Positions 1-12,845 are shown, counted from the first letter of the stretch. The stretch is 64,000 nucleotides of DNA from Ricinus communis (GCF_019578655.1 NC_063263.1:2728001-2792000); one strand, 5' to 3'. The notes: generated by a model from the sequence alone, not told the origin. Program-made: numbers and translations.

Positions 1-438
1 AAATCCAATAGAAAAACATGTGTAATGTAGTTGAACAATCCATACCTTCTTGTTTTGGTTTGCTTTCAAAGAAGATGCTGTGATCTATAAAACAAATATG
101 AAATGATAGGACTACTGTGACATATTTAAGCATCATGGATAAAATATAATGCCTTGTCCAAATCTCGCAAGTGACTAAGTGCAAGACGAGCCATAACATA
201 ATTCAAGGAAAGAACGATCTTACTATAATTATGTGTTATGTCAAATTCTTATTAATTGTCTTTTATATTTACAATTTATTTAAATTTTTATTGATGTAAT
301 TCTAGATCTTATTATTCATAAATTTGGATAATAATAAGAAAAATAGAAGAATAAAGAAAATATATATTTAATTTTAAAGCAGATATCAACTATTGTTGTC
401 GTCTCAATTTAAGTAACACATTAACATAAATATTGCCG

Positions 439-485
<47 letters not shown>

Positions 486-1430
486 TAAATTTACAAATAA
501 TATAAAATACTGAAAATTATTTATTAAAAGAATATTATACTTAAAATTAAAATAATAAAAAATTAGAGTTTTCCTTTTTATTTTCTCCCATAAAAAATGC
601 AAAGCTTCATAATAAACAACACATATATTGGTCAAAGGCTTAAATCATACATTAATTTGCAATCATCCTCTATGATTGACTCTTCAGGATGCATCCAAAA
701 CTTAAATACTACTGACAATCTGGCATTTCCATAATAATATATTCTATTGTACTTCTACGAAAGTCAGTCCACAATCCAACCTTCCAAGCACACAAAAATT
801 CATCCCCCTTATTATAATTTATTTTCCTTCAAAGAGAAGACACCCTTCAGGACAGAAATGTGAATCCAAAAATCCAATCATATTTCAACTCTTTCTTTTA
901 AGCCCACACACATCTCTCTCTGCCACTTTTATCATTGCTGTCACTAAGCAAAATACAATTAGAATGTCCCATTAGAATTACATTTCAACTCCAATCAGCG
1001 CCGTTGATTTACACTGTGGGTCCGCCACTACAATCAGTCTAAGCCGTCTGATTCCAGAAAGGTGGCCGGTTCGGTTCATCAGCCAATGTCCACATGGAAT
1101 GTCCGTGTGTCGCGTCAGTAATCACGGGGGCTTGAGCCCAACCCCTATACTCCACCACTTAGCATGTGAATTTTAAAACCAAACACGCGGTTGCCCAGTT
1201 TTTATTCTCTACACTAAGCCTCACCATTCCAAGGGTGCTTCCGTCACAAAGTACAAGTTACCTCTTACGTGGCATGATACTATAAGTGAGACGTCTTTAT
1301 AAGTTAATTATACCCCACACACTACCCAACCGACACGGTGACAGTGATTTTCTTTCCATTTATATTTTTATTTCTATTTTCCTTTTGTTAATTTTTTTTT
1401 TTTTTTAAAGCTTTCCCTCCTCTTCATTGC
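1..1430. other. Intergenic DNA upstream of the SKS gene
   Basis: No coding region is supported here. The stretch is AT-rich with an (AT)n microsatellite at about 441-484. From about 960 to 1270 the base composition is more balanced, which may be promoter-proximal DNA of the downstream SKS-type gene. The short open frames that cross the microsatellite are low-complexity and rejected. Confidence 0.6.
441..484. repeat. (AT)n microsatellite
   Basis: Uninterrupted TA dinucleotide run of about 44 bases in the intergenic region. Confidence 0.95.
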
Positions 1431-1438
1431 CTTTCCAC

Positions 1439-1601
1439 TTTAAATAAAGTCCATCACCTATCCACCAGTTACCACTAAACACAATACAAAAGAGTCTCTT
1501 TTTTCATACTCCAGATTGGTTCTCTCTCTCTATTCACCGCCCATCTCCAGTAACCAGTTCCTGAAACTCTGCAATTATCTGCATTGCTCGATATTTTCAT
1601 A
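1439..1601 (+). promoter_or_regulatory. Putative core promoter and CT-rich leader of the SKS gene
   Basis: A TATA-like TTTAAATAAAG lies at 1439-1449, about 150 bases before the ATG at 1602. A pyrimidine-rich TCTCTCTCTC tract follows at about 1522-1532, as often found in plant 5' leaders. The transcription start is inferred, not seen. Confidence 0.4.
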
Positions 1602-2066
1602 ATGGTTGCTATAAGTTGGCAACTATGTGGTGTTCTTTTCAGCTTCTTGCTTATTGTAAATGCTGAGGACCCTTACAGATTCTTCGACTGGAATGTCACC
1701 TACGGCGATATATATCCCCTCGGAGTAAAACAGCAGGCATGTTTACATATACGTATGCTTATTTTTGGTAGTCTTGATTTATTTGATCCTGAAAAGTGAT
1801 GCAGGTTTCATGTTTTTCTTGCTTGTGTTGATTATATTGCAGGGGATTCTTATTAATGGACAGTTTCCAGGGCCTGATATTTATTCTGTTACAAACAACA
1901 ATCTCATTATAAATGTACACAATAGCTTGCCGGAGCCTTTTCTCATTTCATGGTGAGAATATATGCTTAGTTTTTCAGTTTTTGTTTTAAACAACTAAAT
2001 AGCTAATGTTTTGGTTTTATGGTTCTTTTTTTTGTACCAACTATGGTACAATGTACCCATAAATAT

Positions 2067-2124
<58 letters not shown>

Positions 2125-5100
2125 TAGTACGTTTTATGTCAAAAATATATGTATTATCATCTTTACGTGCTTATCAGGATCTTAGACTAAAAGAAGTTCA
2201 TGTCTCAATTTACTTTCTACATTAATTGGTAAATCGATACTGCAAAACAGTATATGAGGGAGTATCCTTTACGCTATCACTTCCATGTTTTTGCGTATAA
2301 AGTTGTACATTTTTCCTATTCAAGTGGGTTCACAACTATATAGTGATGTATGTAATTCAAGTTTACACGGTTTAGAAACTGACATACTACCTTTCAGATT
2401 TTAGTAATTATGTCAAGAAAACTTTTATTTACCCAAAATGACATGCATTTAGTATGTCATTATTCTCGAAAAAGAAAAAGAAAAAAGTCTATGTGTGAAC
2501 GTGCAGAAGTGGAAATCTGAGGTTAGCTGTTGGCATTGAGCATTTGGATAGCATATGGCATGTGTTGAACCTTTTTTTTTTCTTTTTATATTACAAATAA
2601 AAGAGAAAAGATTCAAATTGTCAGACTAAATTTATAGGTGCAATATGTGTTGAATTTTATCACTATAGCATGATGCCCACTTTGTAAATGTAGGCACAGA
2701 TCTGTCTGAGTTAAAAAAAGAAACAATAATAATGATAATAACAAAGTTTTCTGAGTTACATATTTTAGATTTTAACATGGTACTTTTAAGTTCAATTTAA
2801 ATATAAAACCATCCTATAAAAAGTAGAATGTTTTATATATATAAATAAAATTAAACAATATTTGGAGATAGAATGAAAGATTTAATTAGTTTAAGCCAAT
2901 GCTACAATTGGTGGGTTTGTATCAAAATTAAAAGGGCCCCGTGAGGGGAATTAAATCCAACACTGTAGTTGCAAAGGTGATGTTGCATTGATTACATAAA
3001 TATTTTGATTTGTGCTTTTAGTAATAGCATGTTGGGTTGGGCAGTGATACATTAGTAAACAACTGTAAAGTGCTACTCAACCTAATTTTGACCTTACTTT
3101 TGTTGTTCTAAAATGTGATTGCTTAATTGGTTTATTGTCACGGGTCAATGTTTTTTTTTCTGGGTCCAACTTTAACTTTTTATTTCCCGCATTAATTCTA
3201 AGGTGGCTTTCAAGTCTTTGAATTAATTAGATAGATTCATTTTAATTCCATAATTAGTGGATATTGTCCTTCTTTCACCATTACCCTCTATCCATTTCTC
3301 CATTATATTTTTAGGTAAAATGGAACTATATTTCGAAGTGGGTATTTGGATGCCAACCTGACTGAATTCAATAAGTTAATCTATCAATTTTGTTCTATGT
3401 TTTCTTACAAAAAGTTAAGGATTTATAGTCTGCAAGCATTATTCAAAACCTATTTGTATGTCATTAATATGCAGTATTTCTACATTCTAGCTGGTACACA
3501 TAGTTAACAACATAGGTCAGGATCAGATGTGGAACCATATAGGGGCTGCGAGTAATTTAGAAAAAAAAAAACTGTCAATTTATTCTAATGTAATTTAAAA
3601 GAAATATAATTAAAAAATATAACTGTAGTATGAGAATAATTTAAGAATATACTTATAGTCTAAATAAAGTAATTAAAATTCTTAATGAAGCTATCAGTGA
3701 CGGTGTTATGTATTGTGACATAAAAGTTTTTGGATGCCTGAGCTTCATGATTTGATACTATAATAATGGGCAAAATGTGGCAGGAATGGGGTTCAGCAGA
3801 GGAGAAATTCATATCAAGATGGAGTATATGGAACAACTTGTCCAATTCCTCCAGGGAAGAACTTCACTTACACATTACAAGTCAAAGATCAGATTGGTAG
3901 CTTTTTCTACTTCCCATCTCTTGCCTTCCACAAGGCAGCTGGTGGCTTTGGTGGCATCCGTATCCTCAGCAGGCCATTGATTCCTGTTCCCTTCCCAGAC
4001 CCGGCCGGTGATTTCACTGTTCTCATCGGAGATTGGTATAAAACCAACCACACGGTAATTAACATTTACATTTGAGCATATTCTGTGCAAGTTATAATAT
4101 AATATAATAATTATAATAACAAAACTTGCAATGGTGTATACAATGTGTTTCAGAAATTGAAGGCCATTTTAGATTATGGTCACAGGCTTCCTTTCCCCGA
4201 TGGAATTTTGATCAATGGTCGGGGACCCAATGCTACAACTTTCACATTTGAACCAGGTATTTTCATCATTCTTTTTTCCATTTTACGTATGTACTTAAGA
4301 CCACAAGTTTATGTATTCATAATGTTAGTGAGTCTTTTTAAAAATTTCAGGGAAGACATACAGGCTCAGGATATCAAATGTTGGGCTTCAGAACTCGCTC
4401 AATTTTCGTATTCAAGGACACAAGATGAAGCTGGTTGAAGTTGAAGGAACCCACACAGTACAGACAACGTATTCTTCATTGGATGTGCATGTAGGTCAAT
4501 CCTACTCAGTCTTAGTCACGGCTGATCAGGCAGCTCAGGACTTCTACATTGCTGTCTCAACTCGGTTCACCAACAAGGTCCTCACCACCACTGCCATTCT
4601 TCACTACAGCAACTCTGCCAAGAAGGTGTCTGGTCCGATCCCCGGCGGACCGACCACCCAGATCGACTGGTCTCTCAATCAGGCTCGCTCTATCAGGTAG
4701 GTACTCAGTAGTATATCTTTTGATTACATCAGAAAAACAAAACTTTGATACAGAGGGTTGATTTAATTGCGTTGATTGATTACCAGGACAAACCTTACAG
4801 CAAGCGGACCAAGACCAAATCCTCAAGGATCGTACCACTATGGACTAATAAACATTAGTAGAACCATCAAGCTAGAGAGCTCAGCTGCTCAAGTTAATGG
4901 CAAGCAAAGATATGCAGTTAACAGCGTGTCATTTCGCCCTGCTGATACTCCCCTCAAGCTTGCTGATTACTTCAAGATTGGAGGCGTTTTTCGTGTTGGA
5001 AGCATTTCGGACAGTCCAACCGGCAAGAAGATGTATCTTGACACCTCTGTCATGGGTGCTGATTTTAGAGCCTTTGTTGAGATTGTGTTTCAGAATCATG

Positions 5101-5693
5101 AGAACATCGTTCAGAGCTGGCACCTGGACGGATACTCCTTCTGGGTTGTTGGGTAAGACATCTCGAAAGCTTCGTAAAATTCTTTCTTTCATATACTAAT
5201 CAACCACACACCTGAAACTGGGGGCATTAAGAGGAAAATTCCTTATTGGTAAACCAATCTACAAGCTGATGAACCATTCTGAACCACTTGTACTTGAACA
5301 ATGCAGGATGGATGGAGGAGTGTGGACACCAGCTAGCCGTGATCAATACAATCTCAGAGATGCGGTTTCACGTTGCACCACACAGGTAACCAAGATACCA
5401 TTCCCTTGAAATAAGACTTCAATTAGCTATGCTTAGCTAATAGAAACGACAATAATGGAGGGTGTCGTATATGCATGCAGGTGTATCCCAAGTCATGGAC
5501 TGCTATATATGTAGCACTTGACAATGTAGGAATGTGGAACTTGAGAACTGAATTCTGGGCACGGCAATATCTGGGCCAACAGTTTTATTTGCGCGTGTAC
5601 TCGCCTGTAATGTCTATCAGAGATGAATATCCTATTCCAAAGAATGCCCTTCTCTGTGGCAGGGCCAATGGGAAAACAACAAGACCTTTGTAA
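1602..5693 (+). CDS. SKU5-similar monocopper oxidase-like protein (L-ascorbate oxidase homolog)
   Basis: Exons: 1602..1736, 1843..1952, 3784..4054, 4154..4256, 4351..4696, 4787..5152, 5307..5385, 5481..5693 (1623 nt, 540 aa). All junctions keep frame and the first intron uses a GC donor. The ATG at 1602 opens a signal peptide (about residues 1-21, ending VNA|ED). Three cupredoxin-like domains follow. Family landmarks include DPYRFFDWNVTYGDIYPLGV, GTTCPIPPGKN, FPSLAFHKAAGGFGG, SYHYGLINISRT and the tail YPIPKNALLCGRA. Positions that carry copper-binding His in ascorbate oxidase are replaced (SWNG for HWHG; SWHLDGY and SWTAIYVALDN near the C-terminus), as is known for the SKU5/SKS family. It is therefore probably a secreted, non-enzymatic cell-wall glycoprotein linked to directional growth. 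No hydrophobic C-terminal GPI tail is present, so it resembles SKS5/SKS6 more than SKU5. Intron 2 (1.83 kb) is unusually long and contains an (AT)n run. Confidence 0.95.
2071..2123. repeat. (AT)n microsatellite inside SKS intron 2
   Basis: About 53 bases of pure TA repeat within the 1831-bp second intron of the SKS-type gene. Confidence 0.95.
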
Positions 5694-6892
5694 ACAACAG
5701 GTTATCAGTCCTGAAAAGCACCAGATTTGTAAAATTCTGTACGATCCTATCTCAGGGTCTCATTCTTTTCTATAAAAGTACTTTTGAATATTTATAATAA
5801 TAGTAATAGGGGAATTCTTTTTTCTTCTTCCTTTTTTTAAAATTTGAATTTTGCTAGCCACAGCAAAAAAATGAAAAATTATTTAATCTTTTCAGTACAT
5901 GACACAATATGATGGCAAGACTTGAATGTCAAGGAATCTAAACTTTTCTTGAACTATTGTTGATTGTTTTATGCAATTTATGACGTGTTTGCTTGCTGTA
6001 TTTCTGTGTTAACTGGAAAATAATAAGTATTGGTAATTACATGGATAGAACATACAGAAAAGGACAAAATGAAACTGGCTTCCTTGTTTCTATCATTGTG
6101 AGTATGTTATTACATGTTTCCAACATAAATATTCATGCCAGTTCACATTCGATAAAATCTGAATTTGACCATCTCCTGCTAAGACGGCAGCTACAGAGGT
6201 AAATGAGCCGATCCAATTCTAGCGTGTTCTAAAAAATACCCGGAATTTTAGATTTTTTGATCTAATTCTAATTACCTGTTTACTAAATCGAGTTTGAGCT
6301 TCTTATTCAGCTCAAAAAAATCTTTAAAGATAATTAAGTTTTTAATATTATATTAAATTTATTTATATCTAGAACTCAATCAAGTCTTTTCGTGCATAAT
6401 CAAACAATGTTTATATTTAGTTTTAAAACTACTAAGAAGAATTAAGTTGTTATACGGAATGAAGTCCAACTTGAGCTTTTCAAATATGTTAATAGGACTA
6501 GCTTGAGATTTTTAAAAATAAAACTTAATTGAATCTAAATTGAGTTTTAAATTTTGAATTTTATTTATTAATCAAATTGAATTTGAGCCGGTTACCATTT
6601 CGACTCGGCTCCATTACACTGTTAATATCAGCACCTTTTACTGTAACTTAAAAAGTGAGATCGTTTAGTTCAAAGATCATATATTAGTAAGCTAATCTGA
6701 GTGAGCTTTGTGGCAGAAGACATACAAAGAGATTACAGGAGGCTAGAAATTTTTGATATGGTCAATTGGGCACTAAATAGGACTATCCGCCTAAATAACA
6801 TGAGATTCCTAGTTCTTGCAGAACTTGCACTTCCTGACAGATAGCAACCGCCCATTCGGTACTTTTCTGTTCTGTCCTGAGCTACACTTTTG
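5694..6892. other. Intergenic DNA between SKS and GDSL genes
   Basis: Contains the 3' flank of the SKS gene and AT-rich DNA. A 69-codon open frame at 5993-6202 shows no family features. From about 6230 to 6610 there are AT-rich, loosely repeated phrases (variants of AATTGAGTTT and TTGAGCTTTT), perhaps an old repeat, not classified. Confidence 0.5.
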
Positions 6893-6902
6893 CATATATA
6901 TA
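6893..6902 (+). promoter_or_regulatory. Putative TATA box of the GDSL lipase gene
   Basis: CATATATATA lies 73-82 bases before the ATG at 6975, a plausible TATA element with a short leader. It is not experimentally supported. Confidence 0.4.
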
Positions 6903-6974
6903 CTTTCGACATTTGCTTATGGGATTCTGAGTGAAGCTTTTGGCAGAAAAAGAAGTTTGGTTGATCACTTCCTT

Positions 6975-8760
6975 ATGGGGAAGAAAATATGTGTTTTAGT
7001 CCTAAGCTTGGCTCTTGTGGTTCTTAACTTAGCAAATGCAGAAGTCCCTGCTGTTTTCATATTAGGTGATTCAACAGCTGATGCTGGAACCAATAATTTC
7101 TTGCCTGGAAGCAGTTTCAGGGCCGATTTTCCTCCATATGGCATTGATTTTCCTTTCTCTAGACCAACGGGACGGTTCAGTAATGGCTTTAACAGTGCTG
7201 ATTTTCTGGGTTAGTGTACCCTACCTCTCCGTCTATGGACATCTATTTTTGTGAGGCAAAGGTGCATTTGCACTGCTTTGCATACACAATTGCGACCCGT
7301 TCAATTAATTGGCCTATTTCTTTTCTTTTTCTTTAAGCAATTGTTGGGGGCGAGGGATTTTAACATCAATATGTTCGGACCTACAGTCTCACCTTATCAC
7401 TAGGTTAATTAAGGCACTAACCGGTCCAATTGGTACACCTGCAACTGCTTGAAGCCTAGCATTTGCCAAATGTAACCAACATACAGCATTCATGTGTTTT
7501 AAGTCGATGTATATGTAGTGACAATAATGGTTTGAGGTCAAAGGTTTGAATGTTATACTGAACAATTCTTGTGGTGGTTAAACTGATCATATGCAATTTA
7601 ACATAAATTTTCTTTTGATGATGGTTTTCTGTGTTCAGCTAAGCTAATAGGGTTCAAAAGAAGTCCATTACCCTTCTTCACTCTGCTGAACAACACAAAA
7701 TCCATCAAGAGGCCAAGCTTCAGAGGAGTAAACTTTGCCTCTGCAGGCTCTGGCATTCTTAACACCACTGGACAAGTAAGGATATAGCTAGCTATTCATC
7801 TGAGTTTGACTTTGCCCTTAATTGCATCCGAAGAATGATACTAATGACTGTTTTTCTTTCCAGGGACCCAATGGCCAAAGGAATGCTATCCCACTAGGAG
7901 AGCAGATAGAACAATTTTCCACAATTTACAGTCTCCTTTTAACTAATAAGGGTCAAGCTTGTGCTGAAGCTCTTCTGTCCAAGTCTTTGTTCTTTATCAG
8001 CATTGGCAGCAATGACATTTTCGGTTATTACTCTTCAAAAGGTGGTGTTCCGAAAGAAGAGTTCATAGCTACTATAGGAGCTGCATATGAAAACTACTTA
8101 ATGGTGAGATTTTTTCATATCAGTAGTTGAATCATATGTTTGACAGAAGCTGTTCCCTAACTAAGGACAGAAACCTTAAACCTGAACTCATGTTGTTATG
8201 CAGAATCTATATAAACTAGGTGCAAGAAAGTTTGGCATTATAAGTGTTCCACCGATCGGTTGTTGTCCATTTCAAAGGTTTCAAAACACGACAGGAGGTT
8301 GTCTGGAGGGATTGAATGATCTTGCTAGAGATTTTCACTCAACAATCAAAGCCATCTTGATCAAGCTCAGCTCAGATTACACAGACATGAAATATTCCTT
8401 TGGAAATGCTTATGAGATGACTATAAATGTTATTGACAACCCTATTCCATTCGGTAAGCTATTCAATCTGAAGACTACTTATATTACAGTTGCACATTTC
8501 AGGGTCCATATGATTAAACTATTCTTAAATATATGTCAAAATTTTTTCCAGGATTCAATGATGTGAAAAATGCATGCTGTGGAGATGTGAAGACCTTCTG
8601 CGGTCCAAACGCAACAGTCTGCTCAAACCGCAAGGAATACTTGTTCTGGGACTTGTTCCATCCTACACAGAAGGCTGCATGGTTGGCAGCTGCAACACTA
8701 TTTACCGGCGAGCCACGATTTGTAGCCCCCATTAACTTCAAACAGTTGGCTGAAGCTTAA
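6975..8760 (+). CDS. GDSL esterase/lipase (SGNH hydrolase), secreted
   Basis: Exons: 6975..7209, 7639..7775, 7864..8103, 8204..8453, 8552..8760 (1071 nt, 356 aa), all with GT-AG introns in frame. The ATG at 6975 is chosen because it begins a clean signal peptide (residues 1-22, ending ANA|EVP); an in-frame upstream start would add 53 residues and bury it. Block I is FILGDSTADAGTNN with nucleophile Ser33 (GDST rather than GDSL). Block II is GVNFASAGSG (about 108-117). Block III is SIGSND with Asn174. Block V is DLFHP with Asp321 and His324. All four SGNH blocks are intact, so an active ester hydrolase acting on acyl lipids or cell-wall esters is likely; the substrate is unknown. Length is typical of plant GDSL proteins (about 350-370 aa), and it resembles the At5g55050 type from memory. 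An AATAAA-like signal sits near 8790. Confidence 0.95.
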
Positions 8761-9226
8761 TTAGCCAAGATAGTCCTCATATTGTTTCCTAATAAAGATG
8801 TCAATTTCTTTTCTTTTTTTGGGATATTTTGTATTGGACTAAATAAACAAATAATATATCTGCAGTTAATTGTTCATAAAGCCTGTAGCTTGGAGACTTT
8901 GATTTGATCATGCAGCACCCACTGAGTCCTCTTTCAGAGGCATCCATATTTAGACAATAGATAACTCATGATCGGAAAATTGTTTATGTCCTGGAGTTGA
9001 TGCTTACGTCAATTGCCAATATAGCAGCTTAATTTATTTTTTCTCCTTAATTTGCATAAATTGTGGTTTTAGCAGAGAGAAAGTTTTTGTTCCATGTTAG
9101 CAATCAGCCCAAGTTGGTAGTCGGTCATGGGTAGAATCCCCAATAATCCTACTCTTTATGTAATAATATTTCACGATATAAATCATCCATAGGAAGGGCA
9201 CTGTCAATAGCTGGTTCTTCCCATCT
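8761..9226. other. Convergent intergenic region
   Basis: The 3' flanks of the GDSL gene (+) and the kinase gene (-) face each other here. An AATAAAG signal about 30 bases after the GDSL stop is a candidate polyadenylation signal. Nothing else is seen. Confidence 0.6.
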
Positions 9227-11798
9227 TCACAGGCGTGTTTCTTCTGTCTCTCTTTCCGTCTTTAGCAAATGTCCTGGCTCCTCAAATAACCTCAATATCT
9301 GCTCAAACAGAATGCCACTCAGCCTTGCTGATTAGAACAATTACTACAAATCATACATGCAAGAGTGATCACATTGGTGATAGATAGAGACTGAAAAATC
9401 ATACTTCATATTATGATTCAATTGTCCCCTATTAGATTTATATCTGATGTTGGTAGCTTTCTGCTATTTTCCTCTGTTTGATGGCTAGCTTTTAGAAGCA
9501 AGTTCTGCTAAGGCACTTATCATGGTGCAGGGGAAAGAAATTACCATTTTCATTGTTGGCCTTCTTGAAGATGAATGCATGAGGCAGAGGCGTGCTGCAA
9601 ACATCATTGCTTCCATCTCTTCTTCCACGTAATCTTCATTCAGGCGAGGATCAATCAAACATTCGGGTCGGCGAGAACTCCTCAGTAAGGATCTTGCCTG
9701 AAAATTAAAGAGGAAAAATGGCTAAATGATATTAAATAAATAAGGTATTTTTTTTTGTCACTTTCTTTTTCTTTCTCTTGTCCTGTTCGTTGGAAAATGA
9801 ATGATTTCTTATCTTTACCAAAAGCACTAAGCTTTCTTGTTTTGCCTGGTTTGCTTGAATAGCTTCTTTCCCAGTAATAAGTTCCAGAAGTACAACACCA
9901 TAGGAATAGACATCTATCTTCTCATCTACTTTTCCATACATCATGTATTCTGGGGCAATATAACCAAATGTTCCCACAACATCAAATGGCCTTATTTTTG
10001 CTGGAATTTCCTCTGATTTATTGTACACCATTGCTCCTCCAAAATCTGATAGCTGAGAAACAAGAATATTTTAATTTAGTATTGATATGTTGTTCCTCAG
10101 GCAGAGACATGAAAGTATCAATTCTTGGCATCTATTTGGCATTAAAATTGAACGTACCTCTCCAAGAATGTATTCTTTAGGCTGTAAAAAGGATTTAGAA
10201 GATCCTTTTTAGCCGTTTTGAAATTTGCTATGACTAAAGGATAGTATATTCAGGATCACAACAGTAACGCCAAACAACTGCTTACTCCTACATATGATTA
10301 AGATTGATATGGTGATCTATTAACAATTTGACTGTAATTTGGGACAGAACTTACTTGTGGCTGGCAATTCTCGGAGAGGAGAATGTTAGATGATTTGACA
10401 TGTCCATGAATTATCGGAGGGTTGAAAGAATGAAGGTAATCCAATGCCTTTGCCACACCAATGGCGACTTCCATCCGCTCCGACCATTTGAGCTGTGTCA
10501 AGTTTTGCTTTAAGCTTCCCTTCATCAAATTATATACAACTGCATGCAGATCCTTACAGTTGCAGTACCCAATTATCTGAACAATGTTGTCGTGTCTGAT
10601 GCTAGATAAAATCTCTACTTCCTGGAAAAGATCCTCTGCTAAACAGTGTGCGGGTTTTACGACCTTCACAGCTGCAGTTCGACCATCCTGGAAGTTGGCT
10701 CGATATACCTTACTGTTCCCACCTTCTCCAATCACCATTTGAGGACTGAAATTATCAGTAGCTGAGTAAAGATCTTGCAATGTGAAAAGCCTGATGAATC
10801 CATCAGGTTCCAGCAGTACTAATTTCTGAAATATACTCTTTGCTAGGTCTGGAACCTCAATCGCTCTTTTGAGGCCATGCCTTCCTTTTGTTGATTGTGC
10901 CAAGAGAGATGTTTCACCCACTGATTTTTGTAACTCAGCAGGTATGTTTTGGCGAACATAACCTTTTTCTGTTGATGAAGATGAAGATGAAGACGAAGAA
11001 GATATAGACGATCCAGGGAGTACATGAAAAGAGCCTTGTTGTGAGGTTCCCTGCATCTGTAGTATGATTCTTCCAACATTATCAATGATCAGGAGGCCGC
11101 AAGTTGGGGGCAGCCCTTTTAGGCAACTACTGATTACTGATTGTTTAGGCCTGAGACACAACAGAAACCTTGACATGTTAGACATCAGAACCTATCCGTA
11201 CACTCACCTTCTTAGCCTTAAGATCAAATGGTTCTTCGACATGGTACCAGAGTATAACCGCAATAAAATGGTCTAAGAGTTGAGTGGCTCTTTGACGAGC
11301 AAGAGAAAGTAAGAGACAGACAGAAACATACACTGAATAAAATTCTGAATAGCCCCATTACCTTGAAAAGCTGCATCCAATTGCGAGAATTGTTGCATAG
11401 TTGATGCGTACTTGCTGGCTTAATTCAAAAATGTAAGAGTTCCCAGTGCAGATTTTTATCAGGAAATCCACCTTCAAAATTAAAAGAAAAAAAATCAGAA
11501 AAGTATTAAATGAAAAATCTTTTCCTCTATCTCAGGATTGATCAGAATCTCATACCTGCTTGGACTTGCAAAGATCTTCATGGGTATGGAAAGTGTTAAG
11601 GTCAAAACTACCAAATGGTTCTTGAACATGAATGGCTATCACATTATCCCCTGGCTTAACTACTACATTGAGCAATCTCAATAGCATTTCTCTGCTATGA
11701 TTATCTGATTTTAGGCCAACGATAATTGTCCTCTTCTTCACACTCCTCGTCCTGAGAAGCGAATATATTTGCCGCTCCAAGCTTAATCTCCCAGCCAT
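9227..11798 (-). CDS. Receptor-like cytoplasmic kinase with N-terminal USP-like domain; probable pseudokinase
   Basis: Exons on the minus strand: 11798..11556, 11471..11362, 11150..10355, 10052..9819, 9697..9545, 9298..9227 (1608 nt, 535 aa), in frame with GT-AG introns. Residues about 15-160 resemble the adenine-nucleotide alpha-hydrolase/USP fold ([30 protein letters not shown]). A linker with a ten-Ser run follows, then a kinase domain: glycine loop IGEGGNSKV (258-266), VAIK Lys280, catalytic loop H366-G-H-V-K-S-S-N373, DFG 386-388 and APE 416-418. The HRD Asp that acts as catalytic base is His368, while Lys280, Asn373 and DFG Asp386 remain. No signal peptide or membrane segment is seen, so it is cytoplasmic. 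It resembles At5g57670-type USP-RLCKs, whose members I recall having HRD or HGD. Loss of catalysis is inferred; a scaffold or allosteric role is possible. Confidence 0.9.
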
Positions 11799-12241
11799 TG
11801 CTCCTGATATTCAACCACCATCCCATTGCACAGCCGAGAAGCATACTTTATTTTGCATTTCCAGGTCTTTAAGTCTTGGAAGTGATATTGACATGGGCAG
11901 TTGTCCATGCACGTACTTATTGCTTATTGTACGACTGCTATATTGTCTACTGTTTTTCCTCTTTGAAAACAACTGAAGCTCGCACAGCCATTGAACTGTT
12001 GTTCAAGCAAATTAATGGCATGGCATAAGATTATTCACTCCATCTAATTCTTATGTTATGCTGCCATTGACTGATCTGACTATTGGAATTAAGAGTTAGT
12101 TTAGTTGATAAATGGGTTCTCTTCTATCCAACGAAAATATAATATAACCATAATATCCGACAAGGCGGACGAAAAAAATAAAAATTTACGAAACAAAGAT
12201 ACAAGATTTTTTTGAAAAATTAAAAACGAAACTAGGAATAC
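11799..12241. other. 5' flank of the kinase gene
   Basis: Presumed leader and promoter of the minus-strand kinase gene. No confident promoter element was identified. Confidence 0.4.

Positions 12242-12287
<46 letters not shown>
12242..12287. repeat. (AT)n microsatellite
   Basis: About 46 bases of TA repeat between the kinase gene and the 157-codon open frame. Confidence 0.95.
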
Positions 12288-12290
<3 letters not shown>

Positions 12291-12371
12291 TTTAAACAAT
12301 CAACAGCTTTAATAAATATAGGACCAGTCTCACAAATAGCAATAAAGTTGATTAATTGCACCATCCATCAC

Positions 12372-12845
12372 TCACAATACTAACACTTTTTTCTTGCCAA
12401 GTGCCTTTAATAGGGTGCTTTTTCTTGTTGGAGTAAAATAGTTATCAATAAATTGTAAGCTGGTGGCAAATAACCTGTTAAATGATTGTTGCAGGCAAAT
12501 GTGTAAGAGAAGAATATAATAAGGATTTTTAGCAAGATTAAAAAAGGTGATCCAACAGTAAAACATTCTAGCAATCTCCTCATGCAATTGATTACAAGAT
12601 TGTATGTTAAATGACTTAGCAATGAGTTCTAATTCTTTAATAATGAGCTCTAATTCTTGTATAAGTTCCTTGGTTCTTCTCATGACAAAAATTACATTGC
12701 CATTCAAGATTTCCTCTTTCTTTTCTTGTTCTCTTACCCTTGGTAACATATTTTCACAATGGATTTCGATAATTATCTTCATTAGATGAAGATGCAACAT
12801 GGGTTGATAAAGGAAAAGATAATATATAATGGAAACAAATTTCAT
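12372..12845 (-). CDS. Hypothetical 157-aa open frame, unrecognised
   Basis: This is one of the longer uninterrupted frames in a gene-poor part of the window. The predicted product has a hydrophobic N-terminus, a short Glu/Leu-rich helical stretch (ELIQELELIIKELELIAK, about residues 60-77, coiled-coil-like), and a hydrophobic middle. I recognise no domain. Base composition is AT-rich like the surroundings, no promoter or splice structure is evident, and it may be a chance frame or part of a decayed gene. Confidence 0.2.
   Translation of the reverse strand: MKFVSIIYYLFLYQPMLHLHLMKIIIEIHCENMLPRVREQEKKEEILNGNVIFVMRRTKELIQELELIIKELELIAKSFNIQSCNQLHEEIARMFYCWITFFNLAKNPYYILLLHICLQQSFNRLFATSLQFIDNYFTPTRKSTLLKALGKKKVLVL

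Noticed and set aside
390..2225. Open frames through (AT)n runs (390-635 minus, 2019-2225 plus)
   Set aside because: Codons come from dinucleotide repeats (Tyr-Ile runs); the second lies in an SKS intron.
3875..5192. Minus-strand open frames across the SKS exons
   Set aside because: They are antisense shadows of well-supported plus-strand exons with family matches.
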